Positions 26,110-37,740 of a stretch of 64,000 bases of DNA are shown here, piece by piece; positions within the stretch are counted from its first letter, which is position 1, and the number at the start of each line of letters is the position of its first letter. The translations under genes and the position numbers were made by a program. Below the pieces are notes generated by a model, which had not been told where the DNA came from, ran no database searches, and worked only from the letters and a program-made list of their open reading frames with translations. This stretch comes from Gallionellaceae bacterium. Its GTDB lineage: Bacteria; Pseudomonadota; Gammaproteobacteria; Burkholderiales; Gallionellaceae. The stretch covers positions 1 to 64,000 of the forward strand of contig WSYA01000007.1 of the NCBI GenBank assembly GCA_009773615.1, in the 5' to 3' direction.

Positions 26110-28530
26110 TTAATGTTTAATAACGCCGGACACGGCTGCATCACCGTTCGGAGTTGGCTGCACCACTGGAGCCTGCGGCTCAGTAATCGCTAATGGCTCA
26201 GGCTTCCTTTCCAGCGCCAATTCCAAAACTTGCTCAATCCATTTGACCGGATGGATATCAAGTTTGTTTTTTACGTTATCCGGTATTTCAACCAAGTCCT
26301 TGACGTTTTCTTCCGGAATCAGCACGACCTTGATACCGCCGCGCTGAGCCGCCAACAACTTCTCTTTAAGTCCGCCAATGGGAAGAACCTCGCCGCGCAA
26401 AGTGATTTCCCCGGTCATCGCCACATCTGCACGCACAGGGATTCCAGTCAACGCGGAGACCATTGCCGTACAGATGCCAGCGCCGGCACTGGGGCCATCC
26501 TTGGGGGTGGCACCTTCGGGAAGGTGAATATGCAGATCGTTCTTTTCATAAAAATTCTCGGGGATACCCAGTGACCGCGCACGACTGCGTACAACACTCA
26601 GCGCTGCTTGTATGGATTCCTGCATCACTTCGCCCAACTTGCCGGTGGTCGTAGTCTTGCCTTTACCCGGCAACACCGCAGTCTCGATCGTCAACAATTC
26701 GCCGCCAACTTCCGTCCAAGCCAAGCCAGTAACCTGTCCGACTTGATTATTTTTTTCGGCGATGCCATAGCTGTAGCGACGCACACCCAGATACTTGTCC
26801 AGATTGCGCGAATTGATTGTGACCTTGGTGTCGCGCCCCTTCAACAGCAACGATTTCACCACTTTGCGGCAAATCTTCGACAGCTCGCGCTCCAAACTGC
26901 GCACTCCGGCCTCCCTAGTGTAGAAACGCAAAATATCGCGGATCGCACTTTCGGAAACGCTGATCTCTTCCAGCTTCAGTCCGTTGTTCTTGATCGCCTT
27001 GGGCAACAGGTAGCGCGTAGCGATGTTGACCTTCTCATCTTCCGTATAGCTGGACACGAAAATGACTTCCATGCGATCCAGTAACGGCGCGGGAATATTC
27101 ATGCTGTTGGAAGTCGCGACAAACATCACATCGGACAAGTCGTACTCGACCTCGACATAATGGTCGACAAAAGTGTGGTTCTGTTCCGGGTCGAGCACTT
27201 CCAGCAATGCCGATGAAGGATCGCCACGGAAATCCATGCCCATTTTGTCCACTTCATCCAGCAGGAACAGCGGATTCTTCACGCCGACCTTGCTCATGTT
27301 CTGCAATATCTTGCCCGGCATAGAGCCGATGTAGGTGCGGCGATGCCCGCGTATCTCCGACTCGTCGCGCACCCCGCCTAACGACATGCGTACGAACTTG
27401 CGGTTGGTAGCACGCGCGATGGACTCACCCAACGAGGTCTTGCCCACACCGGGAGGACCAACCAGACACAAAATCGGCGCCTTCATTTTTTCAACGCGTT
27501 GTTGCACCGCGAGATATTCCACGATGCGTTCTTTGACTTTTTCCAAGCCGTAGTGATCCGCTTCCAACACGCCTTCCGCGTGTTTCAAGTCGGTATCGAT
27601 CTTGGTCTTTTTCTTCCACGGCAGCCCGATGAGAATGTCGATGAAGTTGCGCACCACAGCAGCTTCGGCAGACATCGGTGACATCAAGCGCAGCTTCTTC
27701 AGTTCAGATTCGGCCTTGGCGCGCGCATCCTTGGGCATGTGCGCTGCCTTGATTTTCTTTTCGATCTCTTCGATGTCGGCGCCGTCTTCGCCCTCGCCCA
27801 ACTCTTTCTGGATCGCCTTGACCTGCTCGTTCAGGTAATACTCGCGCTGGCTCTTTTCCATCTGGCGCTTGACGCGGCCACGAATGCGCTTCTCCACCTG
27901 CATGATATCCAGCTCAGCTTCCAGCAAGCCCAACAGATGCTCAAGGCGCTTGCGCACATCGAATATCTCCAACACTTCCTGCTTCTGCTCCAGCTTGAGC
28001 GGCAAGTGTGCGGCGATAGTATCCGCAAGACGTCCGGCATCGTCGATGCCAGCCAATGAAGTCAATATCTCCGGTGGAATCTTCTTGTTGAGCTTCACAT
28101 ACTGATCGAACTGATTGATCAGCGCGCGACGCATCGCCTCGGCCTCGTTCCCCGGCTCTTCGTCCGGCGGCACGGGTTGTATCTCCGCATCAAAATGCGA
28201 TTTCTCTTCTATGACGTGCAGCACCTTTGCGCGCTGCGTGCCTTCGACCAATACCTTGACTGTTCCGTCCGGCAGCTTGAGCATTTGCAGAATGTTGGCA
28301 ATACTGCCGATACGATACATATCTTCAATGGCGGGCTCATCTTTGGCGGCCGATTTCTGCGCCACCAGCACGATGCTCTTGCCCGCTTCCATCGCCGTTT
28401 CCAACGCCTTGATAGACTTGGCGCGCCCGACAAACAGCGGGATGACCATGTGCGGAAACACGACTACGTCGCGTAACGGCAGCAGAGGCAAAAGGGTGAT
28501 TTCAGAGGTTATCGGGTCGTGTTCAGACAT
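26110..28530 (-). CDS. lon: ATP-dependent protease Lon
   Basis: This 806-residue protein has the LonN substrate domain ([23 protein letters not shown]), a coiled-coil, AAA+ with Walker [12 protein letters not shown] near residue 355, and a C-terminal peptidase with the catalytic Ser in [10 protein letters not shown] and the Lys of the dyad shortly after. It degrades misfolded and regulatory proteins. It lies between clpX and hupB as in most proteobacteria. The tail after residue 780 ([17 protein letters not shown]) is an unusual low-complexity addition. Confidence 0.97.
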   Translation of the reverse strand: MSEHDPITSEITLLPLLPLRDVVVFPHMVIPLFVGRAKSIKALETAMEAGKSIVLVAQKSAAKDEPAIEDMYRIGSIANILQMLKLPDGTVKVLVEGTQRAKVLHVIEEKSHFDAEIQPVPPDEEPGNEAEAMRRALINQFDQYVKLNKKIPPEILTSLAGIDDAGRLADTIAAHLPLKLEQKQEVLEIFDVRKRLEHLLGLLEAELDIMQVEKRIRGRVKRQMEKSQREYYLNEQVKAIQKELGEGEDGADIEEIEKKIKAAHMPKDARAKAESELKKLRLMSPMSAEAAVVRNFIDILIGLPWKKKTKIDTDLKHAEGVLEADHYGLEKVKERIVEYLAVQQRVEKMKAPILCLVGPPGVGKTSLGESIARATNRKFVRMSLGGVRDESEIRGHRRTYIGSMPGKILQNMSKVGVKNPLFLLDEVDKMGMDFRGDPSSALLEVLDPEQNHTFVDHYVEVEYDLSDVMFVATSNSMNIPAPLLDRMEVIFVSSYTEDEKVNIATRYLLPKAIKNNGLKLEEISVSESAIRDILRFYTREAGVRSLERELSKICRKVVKSLLLKGRDTKVTINSRNLDKYLGVRRYSYGIAEKNNQVGQVTGLAWTEVGGELLTIETAVLPGKGKTTTTGKLGEVMQESIQAALSVVRSRARSLGIPENFYEKNDLHIHLPEGATPKDGPSAGAGICTAMVSALTGIPVRADVAMTGEITLRGEVLPIGGLKEKLLAAQRGGIKVVLIPEENVKDLVEIPDNVKNKLDIHPVKWIEQVLELALERKPEPLAITEPQAPVVQPTPNGDAAVSGVIKH

Positions 28531-28617
28531 GATGGATATTCTTTAAAAGGTGACAATGTGACCCAGATTGGGGAGCGTACGGGGAAATTCAAGCCCCGTA
28601 CATACTATTCAGAAGCA

Positions 28618-29874
28618 CTATGCGGCTTTCGGAGTTTCCGAGTACATCACGATAGGATTGATTTCGCCAGTGCTATTTTCATCCAGCACGACTTTGCTGA
28701 CATTGTCCATCGAAGGCAGATCGAACATCGTATCCAGCAATGCGCTTTCGAGAATAGAGCGCAAGCCGCGCGCGCCCGTCTTACGGACTAACGCTTTCTT
28801 GGCAATCACGTTCAGCACGTTGGTACGAAACTCCAGCTCTACGCCTTCCATCATAAACAATTTTTGATATTGCTTAATCAGAGAGTTTTTGGGTTCCGTC
28901 AGGATTTGCATCAACGCCGCTTCGTCCAGACCTTCCAGCGTAGCGACCACAGGTAAACGCCCCACAAATTCAGGGATCAGACCAAATTTGATCAAATCTT
29001 CCGGCTCTACTTCACGCAGCACAGCGCCTACGTCTTTATTGTCATCCCGTTTCACCAGATTAGCGGAGAAACCGATGCTCGCTTTTTCGGAACGATTGCG
29101 AATCACTTTCTCCAAGCCATCAAACGCTCCGCCGCAAATAAACAGGATGTTGGTGGTGTCCACTTGCAGATACTCGGTGTTGGGATGCTTACGTCCGCCT
29201 TGCGGTGGAATCGACGCCTTGGTACCTTCGATTAGTTTTAGCAAAGCCTGTTGCACGCCTTCGCCGGATACGTCACGGGTAATGGATGGATTGTCCGACT
29301 TGCGCGAAATCTTGTCGATTTCGTCGATATAGATGATGCCGCGTTGAGCGCGTTCCACATCGTAATCGCAAGCCTGCAACAGCTTCTGAATAATATTCTC
29401 TACGTCCTCGCCTACATAACCCGCTTCGGTCAAGGTAGTGGCATCCGCCATGACGAAGGGCACGTTGAGCAAACGCGCCAAAGTCTGCGCCAGCAGAGTT
29501 TTTCCCGAACCCGTCGGCCCGACCAACAGAATATTGCTCTTGGCCAGCTCAACGCCGTCCTTGTCCGAATTTTTCAGGCGCTTGTAATGGTTATAGACCG
29601 CAACAGATAATATTTTTTTCGCATGCCGTTGGCCGATAACATACTCATCCAAGCGCGCGCAAATCTCATGCGGAACAGGCAGATCGTTCTTGTCGGCCTT
29701 ATCCAAGCCCCCGTTGCTTTGCGTTTCTTCGTGAATGATGTCATTGCACAAGGCGATGCACTCGTCGCACACGAACACGGAAGGCCCGGCTATGAGCTTA
29801 CGCACCTCGTGTTGGCTTTTCCCGCAAAATGAGCAGTACAGCAATTTATCACCCTTGGTTTTATCCGACGACAT
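28618..29874 (-). CDS. clpX: ClpX ATPase subunit of ClpXP
   Basis: This 418-residue unfoldase has the N-terminal zinc-binding domain [11 protein letters not shown]...[11 protein letters not shown] and the AAA+ core with [12 protein letters not shown] and [10 protein letters not shown]. The LGF-type loop position fits a ClpP contact. It feeds tagged substrates to ClpP, including SsrA-tagged peptides from the SmpB pathway also in this window. Confidence 0.98.
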   Translation of the reverse strand: MSSDKTKGDKLLYCSFCGKSQHEVRKLIAGPSVFVCDECIALCNDIIHEETQSNGGLDKADKNDLPVPHEICARLDEYVIGQRHAKKILSVAVYNHYKRLKNSDKDGVELAKSNILLVGPTGSGKTLLAQTLARLLNVPFVMADATTLTEAGYVGEDVENIIQKLLQACDYDVERAQRGIIYIDEIDKISRKSDNPSITRDVSGEGVQQALLKLIEGTKASIPPQGGRKHPNTEYLQVDTTNILFICGGAFDGLEKVIRNRSEKASIGFSANLVKRDDNKDVGAVLREVEPEDLIKFGLIPEFVGRLPVVATLEGLDEAALMQILTEPKNSLIKQYQKLFMMEGVELEFRTNVLNVIAKKALVRKTGARGLRSILESALLDTMFDLPSMDNVSKVVLDENSTGEINPIVMYSETPKAA

Positions 29875-29916
29875 TCAAATCCCCATATTTTATTTATCGG
29901 CAGCTCGCGGATTAAC

Positions 29917-30543
29917 TTAAGCCCGCTTGCTCAACACTTGGTCGATCAGACCATATTCCAGCGCTTCTTTGGCGGTCAGGAAATTATCCCGTTCACTGTC
30001 GCGTGCAATTTCTTCCACACTTTTTCCAGTGTGTTGCGCCATCAACGTGTAGAGGCGCTCGCGCAAGCTCAAGATATATTTCGCATGGATCTCGATATCC
30101 GTCGCCTGCCCCTGGAACCCGCCCAAAGGCTGATGGATCATCACCGTAGAGTTTGGCAAAGCAAAGCGCTTGTCTTTGGCTCCAGCCTGCAACAGAAACG
30201 CCCCCATCGAGGCGGCCATACCGATACACATGGTCGAAACATCGGACTTGATAAACTGCATCGTGTCATAGATCGCCATACCGGCAGAGATCGAGCCGCC
30301 GGGCGAGTTGATATACAGATGGATATCCTTCTCGGGGTTTTCCGATTCCAAAAACAGCAGCTGTGCGACCACCAGATTCGCCATCTGATCATTGATCGGA
30401 CCGACCAGAAATATCACTCGCTCCTTCAGCAGTCGCGAATAAATGTCGTAAGCTCGTTCGCCACGACCGCTGGTTTCGATGACCATCGGAATCATGCCGA
30501 TATCCTGTGGCTCAATGTATTGCGAAGACGCGCTATGCAGCAT
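29917..30543 (-). CDS. clpP: ClpP protease subunit
   Basis: This 208-residue serine protease has the catalytic Ser in [14 protein letters not shown], the His in [11 protein letters not shown] and the Asp downstream (residue about 178). It forms a tetradecamer with ClpX or ClpA. It lies one base past the tig stop and 42 bases ahead of clpX. Confidence 0.98.
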   Translation of the reverse strand: MLHSASSQYIEPQDIGMIPMVIETSGRGERAYDIYSRLLKERVIFLVGPINDQMANLVVAQLLFLESENPEKDIHLYINSPGGSISAGMAIYDTMQFIKSDVSTMCIGMAASMGAFLLQAGAKDKRFALPNSTVMIHQPLGGFQGQATDIEIHAKYILSLRERLYTLMAQHTGKSVEEIARDSERDNFLTAKEALEYGLIDQVLSKRA

Positions 30544-30544
30544 A

Positions 30545-31849
30545 TTAGTTGTCCTCCATCAATTCATTCAGTGCAACAACCTTGTCGGTGACCTTGGCTC
30601 CCGCCATCACCCAGGCAACGACGTTATCTTCCAGCACCAGATTTTCCACTTCGCGCAAGCGCGAAGCATCTGCCGCATACCAGCGCACGACCTCTTCGGG
30701 ATGCTCATAACTCTCGGCATACTCTTGAATCAACGCTTTGACCTGCTCAGGTTGGGCATGCAGATCGTGTTTCTTGACCAATTCGGCCAAAATTAAGCCC
30801 AGCTTGACGCGTTTAGTTGCTCGCTCCTCGAACGCATCCGTCGGTAGCTGCATGCCTTTAGGTATCTTCATCCCGCGACCTTCCAAGTCGCGCAAGGTTT
30901 GTTGCATCAGGTTTTGCGCCTCGCCTTCCAGCAAAGCTTTAGGGACTTCCAGCTGACCGATCTTCAGCAACACTTCCATCGCATTGTCTTTGTTGCGCAC
31001 TTTGACGCGACGTTGAGCTTCACGGCTCAGATTGCCGCGAATTTCCGCCTTGAGCTTGGCCACGTCACCATCCGCCACGCCCAATGACTTGGCGAATTCC
31101 GCATCTACCTCGGGCAAGCGCGGCGCTTCAACGCTATGCAAGGTGACGGTGAAAGTCACTTGCTTACCGGCAACGTCTTTGCCGTGGTAGTCCGCAGGGA
31201 AAGTCATATCGAAAGCTTTGATGTCGCCGACCTTCATACCCACGATAGCCTTTTCAAAGTCGGGCAACATGCGGCTCGCGCCGAGCACCACAACAAAATC
31301 CTTGGCCTCGCCACCTTCAAAAACCACGCCATCCAATTTGCCGCTAAAATCGATGCGCACCTGATCTTCGTTTTGCACTGCACGTGTAGCCGGCTCGTAC
31401 ACGGCACGTTGCTTGCGCAATGTTGCCACCGTGTTTTCGACATCCGCGTCCGACAAATTAAAAACGATACGCTCGACAGATTCGGACTTTACCTCGCCCA
31501 CAACGACTTCCGGATATACCTCAAATGTCGCACTGTACTCGATTTGCGGCGCATTCAAGTCCGTAGTTTTAATTTCAAACTGGGGATAACCGGCCACCTG
31601 CAACTTGTTTTCCTGAGCAGCCTCAGCAAATGAGCGCTGCAAGCTTTCGCCAAGTACTTCTTGCTGAACTTGCGCCCCGTACTGCTGCTCGATAATCTTA
31701 AACGGCACCTTGCCCGGACGGAATCCATGAACCTTGGCGGTACGCCCCAGATGCTTCAGTCGAGATTCGATTTCACCACGCAACATAGGCTGTGGAATGG
31801 ATACGTTCAAACGGCGCTGCAATCCGCCCAGTGTTTCTACGCTCGACAT
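30545..31849 (-). CDS. tig: Trigger factor
   Basis: This 434-residue ribosome-bound chaperone and peptidyl-prolyl isomerase has the ribosome-binding signature [17 protein letters not shown], the FKBP-like domain ([19 protein letters not shown]) and the C-terminal helical chaperone arms. It is the first gene of the tig-clpPX-lon unit. Confidence 0.97.
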   Translation of the reverse strand: MSSVETLGGLQRRLNVSIPQPMLRGEIESRLKHLGRTAKVHGFRPGKVPFKIIEQQYGAQVQQEVLGESLQRSFAEAAQENKLQVAGYPQFEIKTTDLNAPQIEYSATFEVYPEVVVGEVKSESVERIVFNLSDADVENTVATLRKQRAVYEPATRAVQNEDQVRIDFSGKLDGVVFEGGEAKDFVVVLGASRMLPDFEKAIVGMKVGDIKAFDMTFPADYHGKDVAGKQVTFTVTLHSVEAPRLPEVDAEFAKSLGVADGDVAKLKAEIRGNLSREAQRRVKVRNKDNAMEVLLKIGQLEVPKALLEGEAQNLMQQTLRDLEGRGMKIPKGMQLPTDAFEERATKRVKLGLILAELVKKHDLHAQPEQVKALIQEYAESYEHPEEVVRWYAADASRLREVENLVLEDNVVAWVMAGAKVTDKVVALNELMEDN

Positions 31850-32115
31850 ACTAGAATTTCCTTGATTTAGATTGAATAAAAAGTGCCGCGAAACAACGAG
31901 TAAAACCTCACTCAGAAACGTACTGATTTGAACTTGGTACTATTTTGTTTCCAACAGGCACGATGATGGTAAGGCAGAAAATCCCAAAAACCAGAGAGTC
32001 AACTGCGACCAAGCTCATACAGTCGCTAGAATAATACCTGAAACAGGCGGTCAGCACACCTGCAAACCGCAGCCCCGAATTGGGAAAGACGGGAAAATTG
32101 AATCCGAAATATATA
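31850..32115. other. Gene-free gap ahead of tig
   Basis: I see no ORF, tRNA or strong hairpin here. It must contain the tig promoter (reading leftwards); a TTGACT box is present on the minus strand but I cannot pair it with a convincing -10. Confidence 0.5.
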
Positions 32116-32517
32116 TTACTTGTGCTTATCCATCTCCATCGTCATCTCATCTTCAGCCTTCTGTCCGCGTTGCCGTGACTCGGATTTTTGCGTTTTAGTG
32201 ACTTCCCGGGCATGACCCGCAGTATCGGACAAAGCTTGCTCTGTCGTTTCTTTCATTACGACGGCAGATTTTTTCGCCCCCTCTTTGACGGCATCAGTGG
32301 CTTCCTTTGCAACTTTACTCGCCTCACCAGTGACTTTTTGAGTGGCCTCTTGGACATTCTGCGTGATATCCTTGGCGGACTGCTGGGCAGATTCCTGGAT
32401 TTTTTGCACTACATCTTTGCCGGCCTCTGATGCTTTGGCGGGAAGGTCAGTTTTCTGCTCGCAGCCGGACAGAACGACAAAAAACACTGCTGACATAACA
32501 ACATATATAATTTTCAT
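32116..32517 (-). CDS. Small LEA-like lipoprotein
   Basis: This 133-residue protein has a lipoprotein signal with lipobox LSGC (lipid Cys at 19). The rest is a repetitive, highly charged helical region rich in Ala, Lys, Glu and Gln (GKDVVQKIQESAQQSAKDIT; EATQKVTGEASKVAKEATDA), resembling the 11-residue amphipathic periods of LEA/apolipoprotein-like proteins. It may protect the envelope under desiccation or stress, but this is inferred from composition only. Expressed alone on the minus strand. Confidence 0.8.
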   Translation of the reverse strand: MKIIYVVMSAVFFVVLSGCEQKTDLPAKASEAGKDVVQKIQESAQQSAKDITQNVQEATQKVTGEASKVAKEATDAVKEGAKKSAVVMKETTEQALSDTAGHAREVTKTQKSESRQRGQKAEDEMTMEMDKHK

Positions 32518-32591
32518 AGCATTTCCAAAAAAAATTAATTGTTACAAGATGCTATCGTCTTTCCGATGAGTCAACCCTTGGCAAGCTTTGA

Positions 32592-34040
32592 TCAGACACT
32601 ATCAGACAGGCTCGCATAAATTTCATGATACTTCTCCGCACTTTTCTGCCAGCCAAAATCCTTGCTCATCCCATTAAACTGCAACGCAGACCAGACCTTC
32701 TTGTCGCGATAGGTCGTTGCGGCGCGCTGCGCACAACTCAGCAAGCCTTGCGGTGTCATGTCATCAAACACAAAACCCGTCGCTTCACCTTTATCCAATG
32801 TCGCCTCATTGTAATCCACTACCGAATCGACCAGCCCTCCAGTGGCATGCACTATCGGCGGAGTGCCATAGCGCTGGCTGTACATTTGATTCAAGCCGCA
32901 GGGCTCAAAACGTGAAGGCATCAGAAAGATATCCGAACCGGCTTCGATCAAATGCGACAAACCTTCGTCGAAACCGATCATCACAGCGACCTGACCGGGG
33001 AAATTTCGTGCAAGCTCCATCGCATCGCTTTGCATCGTCGCATCCCCGCTCCCCAGTAACACCAATTGCGCATGATCGGCGATCAATTGCGGTGCGATTT
33101 CAAGGACGATATCCACGCCCTTTTGGTGCGTGAAGCGGCTGACCAGCCCGAACAAAGGCACCTCCGCATCGACTTGCAGACCCATATGCTTCTGCAATGC
33201 ACGCTTGTTAGCCGCCTTCCCCGCCATTTTTTGGGCGGTGTATGCCTGAGTCAGCGCGGGATCGCTAGCGGGATTCCATTCGCTGTCATCGATGCCGTTC
33301 AAAATGCCCGTCAAACTTTTGCTTCTATTCTTCAGTAGTCCCTGTAAGCCGAATCCCAACGCTTCAGTTTGTATCTCCTCGGCGTAGGTTGGACTGACTG
33401 TGGTGACATGGTTGGCGTAGTACAGCCCAGCCTTGAGAAAAGACAGGTTTCCGTAAAACTCTGCCCCGTGCGGATGAAAGCTTTCTGCGGGTAGCGCCAA
33501 TTCCGAAACCATCTGCGGAGGGAAAACCCCCTGAAATGCCAAATTGTGAACCGTCATCACGCATGGTGCGCTGCCCGGGGAGAAATGCATATACGCTGGT
33601 GTCAATCCAGTCTGCCAGTCATTGCAGTGCACCACCTCAGGCTTCCATTCGACAGGTGATTCCGTCCCCCCCAAGATCGCGGCCACTTTCGATAACAAAC
33701 CGAAACGCAAAGCATTATCCGGCCAGTCCTTGCCCTTCCCGTCCTGATATATGCCTCCGTCACGCTGAAACAACTCAGGACAATCGATCACCCAAAGCGG
33801 CACGCCATCCGGCAACACACTTGCGAACAGACGGAAATTCGGAAACTCGTCAACACCGGAAAAGAATGCTTCGACCTTGAACGACTCCAGCGCCCTTAGC
33901 ACTTGAGAATACCCAGGCATCAGTACCCGCACGTCATCGCCCAAACGGCGCAAGGCGGAAGGCAATGCCGCACTCACATCGGCCAACCCTCCCGTCTTGA
34001 TTAACGGGGCCACTTCTGATGAAACAAATAACACACGCAT
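32592..34040 (-). CDS. glgA: Glycogen synthase (ADP-glucose)
   Basis: This 482-residue GT5 enzyme has the N-terminal KTGGLADV ADP-glucose motif and the C-terminal SRFEPCGLNQMYSQRYGTPP acceptor motif, in a GT-B fold. It extends alpha-1,4-glucan. The start MRVLFVSSEVAPLIKTGG at 34040 follows AAGGAAAG. It is 38 bases after glgP, with which it is probably co-transcribed. No glgC or glgB is present in the window. Confidence 0.95.
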   Translation of the reverse strand: MRVLFVSSEVAPLIKTGGLADVSAALPSALRRLGDDVRVLMPGYSQVLRALESFKVEAFFSGVDEFPNFRLFASVLPDGVPLWVIDCPELFQRDGGIYQDGKGKDWPDNALRFGLLSKVAAILGGTESPVEWKPEVVHCNDWQTGLTPAYMHFSPGSAPCVMTVHNLAFQGVFPPQMVSELALPAESFHPHGAEFYGNLSFLKAGLYYANHVTTVSPTYAEEIQTEALGFGLQGLLKNRSKSLTGILNGIDDSEWNPASDPALTQAYTAQKMAGKAANKRALQKHMGLQVDAEVPLFGLVSRFTHQKGVDIVLEIAPQLIADHAQLVLLGSGDATMQSDAMELARNFPGQVAVMIGFDEGLSHLIEAGSDIFLMPSRFEPCGLNQMYSQRYGTPPIVHATGGLVDSVVDYNEATLDKGEATGFVFDDMTPQGLLSCAQRAATTYRDKKVWSALQFNGMSKDFGWQKSAEKYHEIYASLSDSV

Positions 34041-34078
34041 CTTGACTTTCCTTGCCCCAACTCGGGCTACACCGTTGA

Positions 34079-36652
34079 TCAGTTCTGCTTCGCCTCTACC
34101 TGTGGCAAGTGCCAAATATCGCGGTTGTAATCCAGAATCGTGCGGTCACTGGAAAACTTACCACTGGTGGCTGTATTCAAGATACTCATACGCGTCCAAT
34201 GTTCCGTATCCCTGTATGCATTGGAGACTTCGCGCTGCGCCTGCACATAGCTGCGAAAATCAGCTGCTGTCAGCCACGGGTCTGCCGGACTGTAAATGGA
34301 CTGGATGATCGAATCGAATATACCCGGCTCGAACAAGTTGAAATGACCGCTCTCCAGCAAATGCATCACGCGTTTGAAATCCTCATCCTCGGCGATGATC
34401 TTCGCCGGATTGTAGTGCCCCCTTGTCGCCTCGACCTCTTCAGCCGTCAGCCCGAACAGGAAGAAGTTCTCGTGTCCGGCCTCATCGCGAATCTCGATAT
34501 TTGCACCGTCCAACGTACCTATGGTCAACGCGCCGTTCATCATGAACTTCATGTTTCCCGTTCCTGAGGCTTCTTTGCCGGCAGTCGATATCTGTTCGGA
34601 CAGATCGGCACCCGCACAGATCACTTCCATCGCCGACACGCGATAGTCTGGAATAAAGGCCAATTTCAACAGTCCTTCAGCGTCGGGGTCGCTATTGATT
34701 ACCGAGGCCACCGCATTCACCAATTTGATGATACGTTTTGCCATCTTGTAACCTGGAGCCGCCTTGCCGCCAATCAACACGCAACGCGGCGTCCAATCTG
34801 CCGTGTCGCCGCGCTTGATACGGTCATACAGATGGATCACATGCAGCACGTTGAGCAGTTGGCGCTTGTATTCGTGAATACGCTTCACTTGCACATCGAA
34901 CAAGGCATTGGTGTTGAACTCAACGCCGCAGTCACGCTGCAGCATCTCGGCCAAACGCGTCTTGTTGTCCTGTTTGATGGCTCGCCATTTAACGCGGAAA
35001 GAAGCATCGTCGGCATACTTGACCAAGCCTTTCAGCTTGTCCATATCGATGAGCCAACCTTCGCTCGCCGCGTGTCCGACCATGTTAGCCACCCAGCCTT
35101 TGCCTTCGGAACCCAGAGTGTGCGTGATCAGGTTGCTCAGTGCGGGATTCGCCCAAGCCATCCAGCGGCGCGGGGTCACACCGTTCGTTTTATTGTTGAA
35201 TTTTTTCGGCCAGAGCTCGAAAAAATCGCGGAATAAATATTTCTTCAGCAACTCGGAATGCAGTTCCGCCACCCCGTTCACCGAAACGCTGGCCACAATC
35301 GCCAGATAGGCCATGCGTATATGCTGATCATGGCCTTCTTCAACAATCGACATACGCCGTTGCCGCTCGACATCGCCGGGCCAGTGCAGCGCCACGACTT
35401 TCATAAAGCGCGCATTAATTTCGTAAACGATCTCCAACAGTCTTGGCAACAAACGCCCGAACATACTCACTGACCAACGTTCCAAGGCCTCCGGCAACAA
35501 CGTATGGTTGGTATAGGCCACGGTGCGACTGGTAATCTTCCAAGCCTCTTCCCATGTCATGCCATGCTCGTCCATCAGCAAGCGCATGAGTTCGGGCACG
35601 GCACAAGTGGGATGCGTGTCGTTCAACTGAAAGAAATTTTTCTCGGCGAATTCGCTGAAATCATCACCGTGGTTGCTCACCCATTGGCGCAATACATCCT
35701 GCAAGCTGGCGGATGCCAAAAAATATTGCTGACGCAGACGTAATTCCTTGCCGTTCTCACTCGCATCGTTGGGATACAGAACCATCGTGATGTGCTCCGC
35801 CGCATTCTTCGCGGCGACCGCCTCGGCATAACTGCCCGCATTAAACTCGCTCAAATCGAACTCTTCGGTGGCCGATGCTTTCCACAAGCGCAACGTATTG
35901 ACCGTGCCGTTGTGGTAGCCGGGGATCGGCACATCGTACGGCACCGCCATCACATCGTTGGTGTATTTCCAGTAAGCGCGCAATCTGCCATGCGCATCCT
36001 TATGCAACTCGGTTTGACCGCCAAACTTTACCCGTGCGGTAAATTCGGGACGCTCAATCTCCCAAGGGTTGCCATTGCGCAACCAGTGATCCGGTTCTTC
36101 GAGCTGGTAGCCGTTATCGATCTTCTGACGAAACATACCGTATTCGTAACGCAAACCGTAGCCCATCACCGGCAATTGCAGGGTGGCGCAACTATCCAAA
36201 AAGCAGGCCGCCAAGCGCCCGAGACCGCCATTACCCAAACCAGCATCATTTTCCTGTTCGGCAACCTCTTCCAACACCAGTCCCAGATTTCTGAGCGCCT
36301 CGGTGGTCGAGGCTTCGATGTCCAAGTTCAGCATGGCATTACCCAATGTCCGTCCCATCAAGAACTCTAGCGAGAGATAAAAAGTCCGCCTGCAATTCTG
36401 CTCACGGTAAGCCGCCTGGGTGTTTTTCCAACGCTCGACCAAGCGGTCGCGCATCGAATGCGAGAGCGACGAATACACATGGTGGGCGACAAGGTGCTTG
36501 GTATCCCAGCCTAAAGTATGACTAAAGTAATGCCTAAAATCCTGCACGATACTTTCAGCATCCATGCCCAACTGCGGCACTTCGGTTTCAATCGCCAACG
36601 GGCTCTTTACAAAAAATGGCTTGGTATGAATGATGACTCTCCAATGGTTCAA
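34079..36652 (-). CDS. glgP: Glycogen/alpha-glucan phosphorylase (first copy)
   Basis: This 857-residue GT35 phosphorylase releases glucose-1-phosphate from alpha-glucans. The PLP-lysine motif EASGTGNMKFMMNGALTIGT is near residue 690, and EYGMFRQKIDNGYQLEEPDHW is in the N-terminal half. The 35-residue N-terminal extension before QDFRHYFSHTL differs from the second copy at 52084. It lies upstream of glgA on the same strand, so storage synthesis and breakdown are linked. Confidence 0.95.
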   Translation of the reverse strand: MNHWRVIIHTKPFFVKSPLAIETEVPQLGMDAESIVQDFRHYFSHTLGWDTKHLVAHHVYSSLSHSMRDRLVERWKNTQAAYREQNCRRTFYLSLEFLMGRTLGNAMLNLDIEASTTEALRNLGLVLEEVAEQENDAGLGNGGLGRLAACFLDSCATLQLPVMGYGLRYEYGMFRQKIDNGYQLEEPDHWLRNGNPWEIERPEFTARVKFGGQTELHKDAHGRLRAYWKYTNDVMAVPYDVPIPGYHNGTVNTLRLWKASATEEFDLSEFNAGSYAEAVAAKNAAEHITMVLYPNDASENGKELRLRQQYFLASASLQDVLRQWVSNHGDDFSEFAEKNFFQLNDTHPTCAVPELMRLLMDEHGMTWEEAWKITSRTVAYTNHTLLPEALERWSVSMFGRLLPRLLEIVYEINARFMKVVALHWPGDVERQRRMSIVEEGHDQHIRMAYLAIVASVSVNGVAELHSELLKKYLFRDFFELWPKKFNNKTNGVTPRRWMAWANPALSNLITHTLGSEGKGWVANMVGHAASEGWLIDMDKLKGLVKYADDASFRVKWRAIKQDNKTRLAEMLQRDCGVEFNTNALFDVQVKRIHEYKRQLLNVLHVIHLYDRIKRGDTADWTPRCVLIGGKAAPGYKMAKRIIKLVNAVASVINSDPDAEGLLKLAFIPDYRVSAMEVICAGADLSEQISTAGKEASGTGNMKFMMNGALTIGTLDGANIEIRDEAGHENFFLFGLTAEEVEATRGHYNPAKIIAEDEDFKRVMHLLESGHFNLFEPGIFDSIIQSIYSPADPWLTAADFRSYVQAQREVSNAYRDTEHWTRMSILNTATSGKFSSDRTILDYNRDIWHLPQVEAKQN

Positions 36653-36741
36653 AATATAAATATATTCGGTAACTGCGGATTATACCAATCCGCATCGCTC
36701 TGTGCTCCTTGAAAGCAAAGTCATTGCCCGGCGCGAAGACT

Positions 36742-37665
36742 TTACAAACCGCTCAACACTTTTATATGCGCGGCAGCACTGCGTCCCAATGCATGCAGCG
36801 CATAGCCGCCTTCCAATACTGAAACGATACGGCGTTCGGCATGCCGCGCTGCTATCGCTTTAAGCTCATCTGTTACCCAAACATAGTCGGCCTCGCGCAG
36901 CGCCAGCCCGCCCATATCATCTTCGCGGTGCGCATCGAACCCCGCCGATATAAACAGCATCTGGGGCTGAAAGCGTTCCAGTGCGGGCAGCCATTGCCGC
37001 GTCACCGCTGCACGGAAATCCTCACCTGAAGCTCCAGCCGCCAGTGGCACATTGATAATGTGCTCATTGCCGCTATCCGCGCCGCAATAAGGGTAATAGG
37101 GATGGCGGAAGGTCGAGCACAACATCACTCGCGGATCGTCGTGAAAAATGTTTTCAGTGCCGTTGCCGTGATGTACATCGAAATCGGCGATGGCCACACG
37201 ATGCAAGCCGTACTGATTCAGCGCATGTGCCGCCGCCACAGCGATGTTGTTGAATATACAAAAACCCGCCGCGCTTTCCCGTCCCGCATGATGCCCCGGC
37301 GGACGGATATTGCAGAACGCGTTTTCCGCCTGCCCCGCCATGAGCATATCCACGGCTTTTACTGCGGCTCCTGCCGCATGTAGCGCCGCATTCAGGCTAT
37401 ATGGATTCATCGCCGTATCGCCATCCAGCTGCACCAACCCGGTTTGGGGCGAACGCGCGAACACGGACTCGACATATGTGCTTGAATGCACGCGCAACAA
37501 CTGCTCGCGCGTGGCCTGAGGAGCTTCTTGTTGGTCGAGAAATTGCAGCAGACCGGATGCGATAAGCTGATCTTCTATCGCGTGTATACGCGCCGGACAT
37601 TCCGGATGATCCTCCCCCATATCGTGCTTGAGACAGAGCGGGTGTGTCAGGTAGATGGTTTGCAT
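36742..37665 (-). CDS. Histone-deacetylase-family (AcuC/HdaH-like) protein
   Basis: This 307-residue zinc-dependent deacetylase-like protein has the metal-site motif ADFDVHHGNGTENIF (Asp and His ligands), the catalytic HH pair in RPPGHHAGRES, and the late Asp in SAGFDAHREDDMGGL. Bacterial members remove acetyl groups from acetyl-CoA synthetase lysines or act on acetylpolyamines. Its neighbour upstream is an acyl-CoA synthetase/GNAT protein that could acetylate proteins, so the two may form an acetylation switch (inference). Confidence 0.92.
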   Translation of the reverse strand: MQTIYLTHPLCLKHDMGEDHPECPARIHAIEDQLIASGLLQFLDQQEAPQATREQLLRVHSSTYVESVFARSPQTGLVQLDGDTAMNPYSLNAALHAAGAAVKAVDMLMAGQAENAFCNIRPPGHHAGRESAAGFCIFNNIAVAAAHALNQYGLHRVAIADFDVHHGNGTENIFHDDPRVMLCSTFRHPYYPYCGADSGNEHIINVPLAAGASGEDFRAAVTRQWLPALERFQPQMLFISAGFDAHREDDMGGLALREADYVWVTDELKAIAARHAERRIVSVLEGGYALHALGRSAAAHIKVLSGL

Positions 37666-37675
37666 AAAATATTTT

Positions 37676-37736
37676 GTGAAACGTGAAAGGTGAAACTTCT
37701 ACGTTTCCCCTTTCACAGATTCATCTTCACGTTTCA
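37676..37736. repeat. Imperfect palindromic repeat (GTGAAACGTGAA type)
   Basis: Outer arms GTGAAACGTGAA (37676-37687) and TTCACGTTTCA (37726-37736) flank inner arms GTGAAAGGTGAAAC (37683-37696) and GTTTCCCCTTTCAC (37703-37716). The element fills the short gap between the acyl-CoA synthetase gene and the deacetylase gene. It has the look of a dispersed intergenic repeat rather than a simple terminator. Confidence 0.6.
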
Positions 37737-37740
37737 GTAA

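Noticed and set aside
31880-32110. tRNA-like hairpins ahead of tig
   Set aside because: No cloverleaf or CCA could be drawn.
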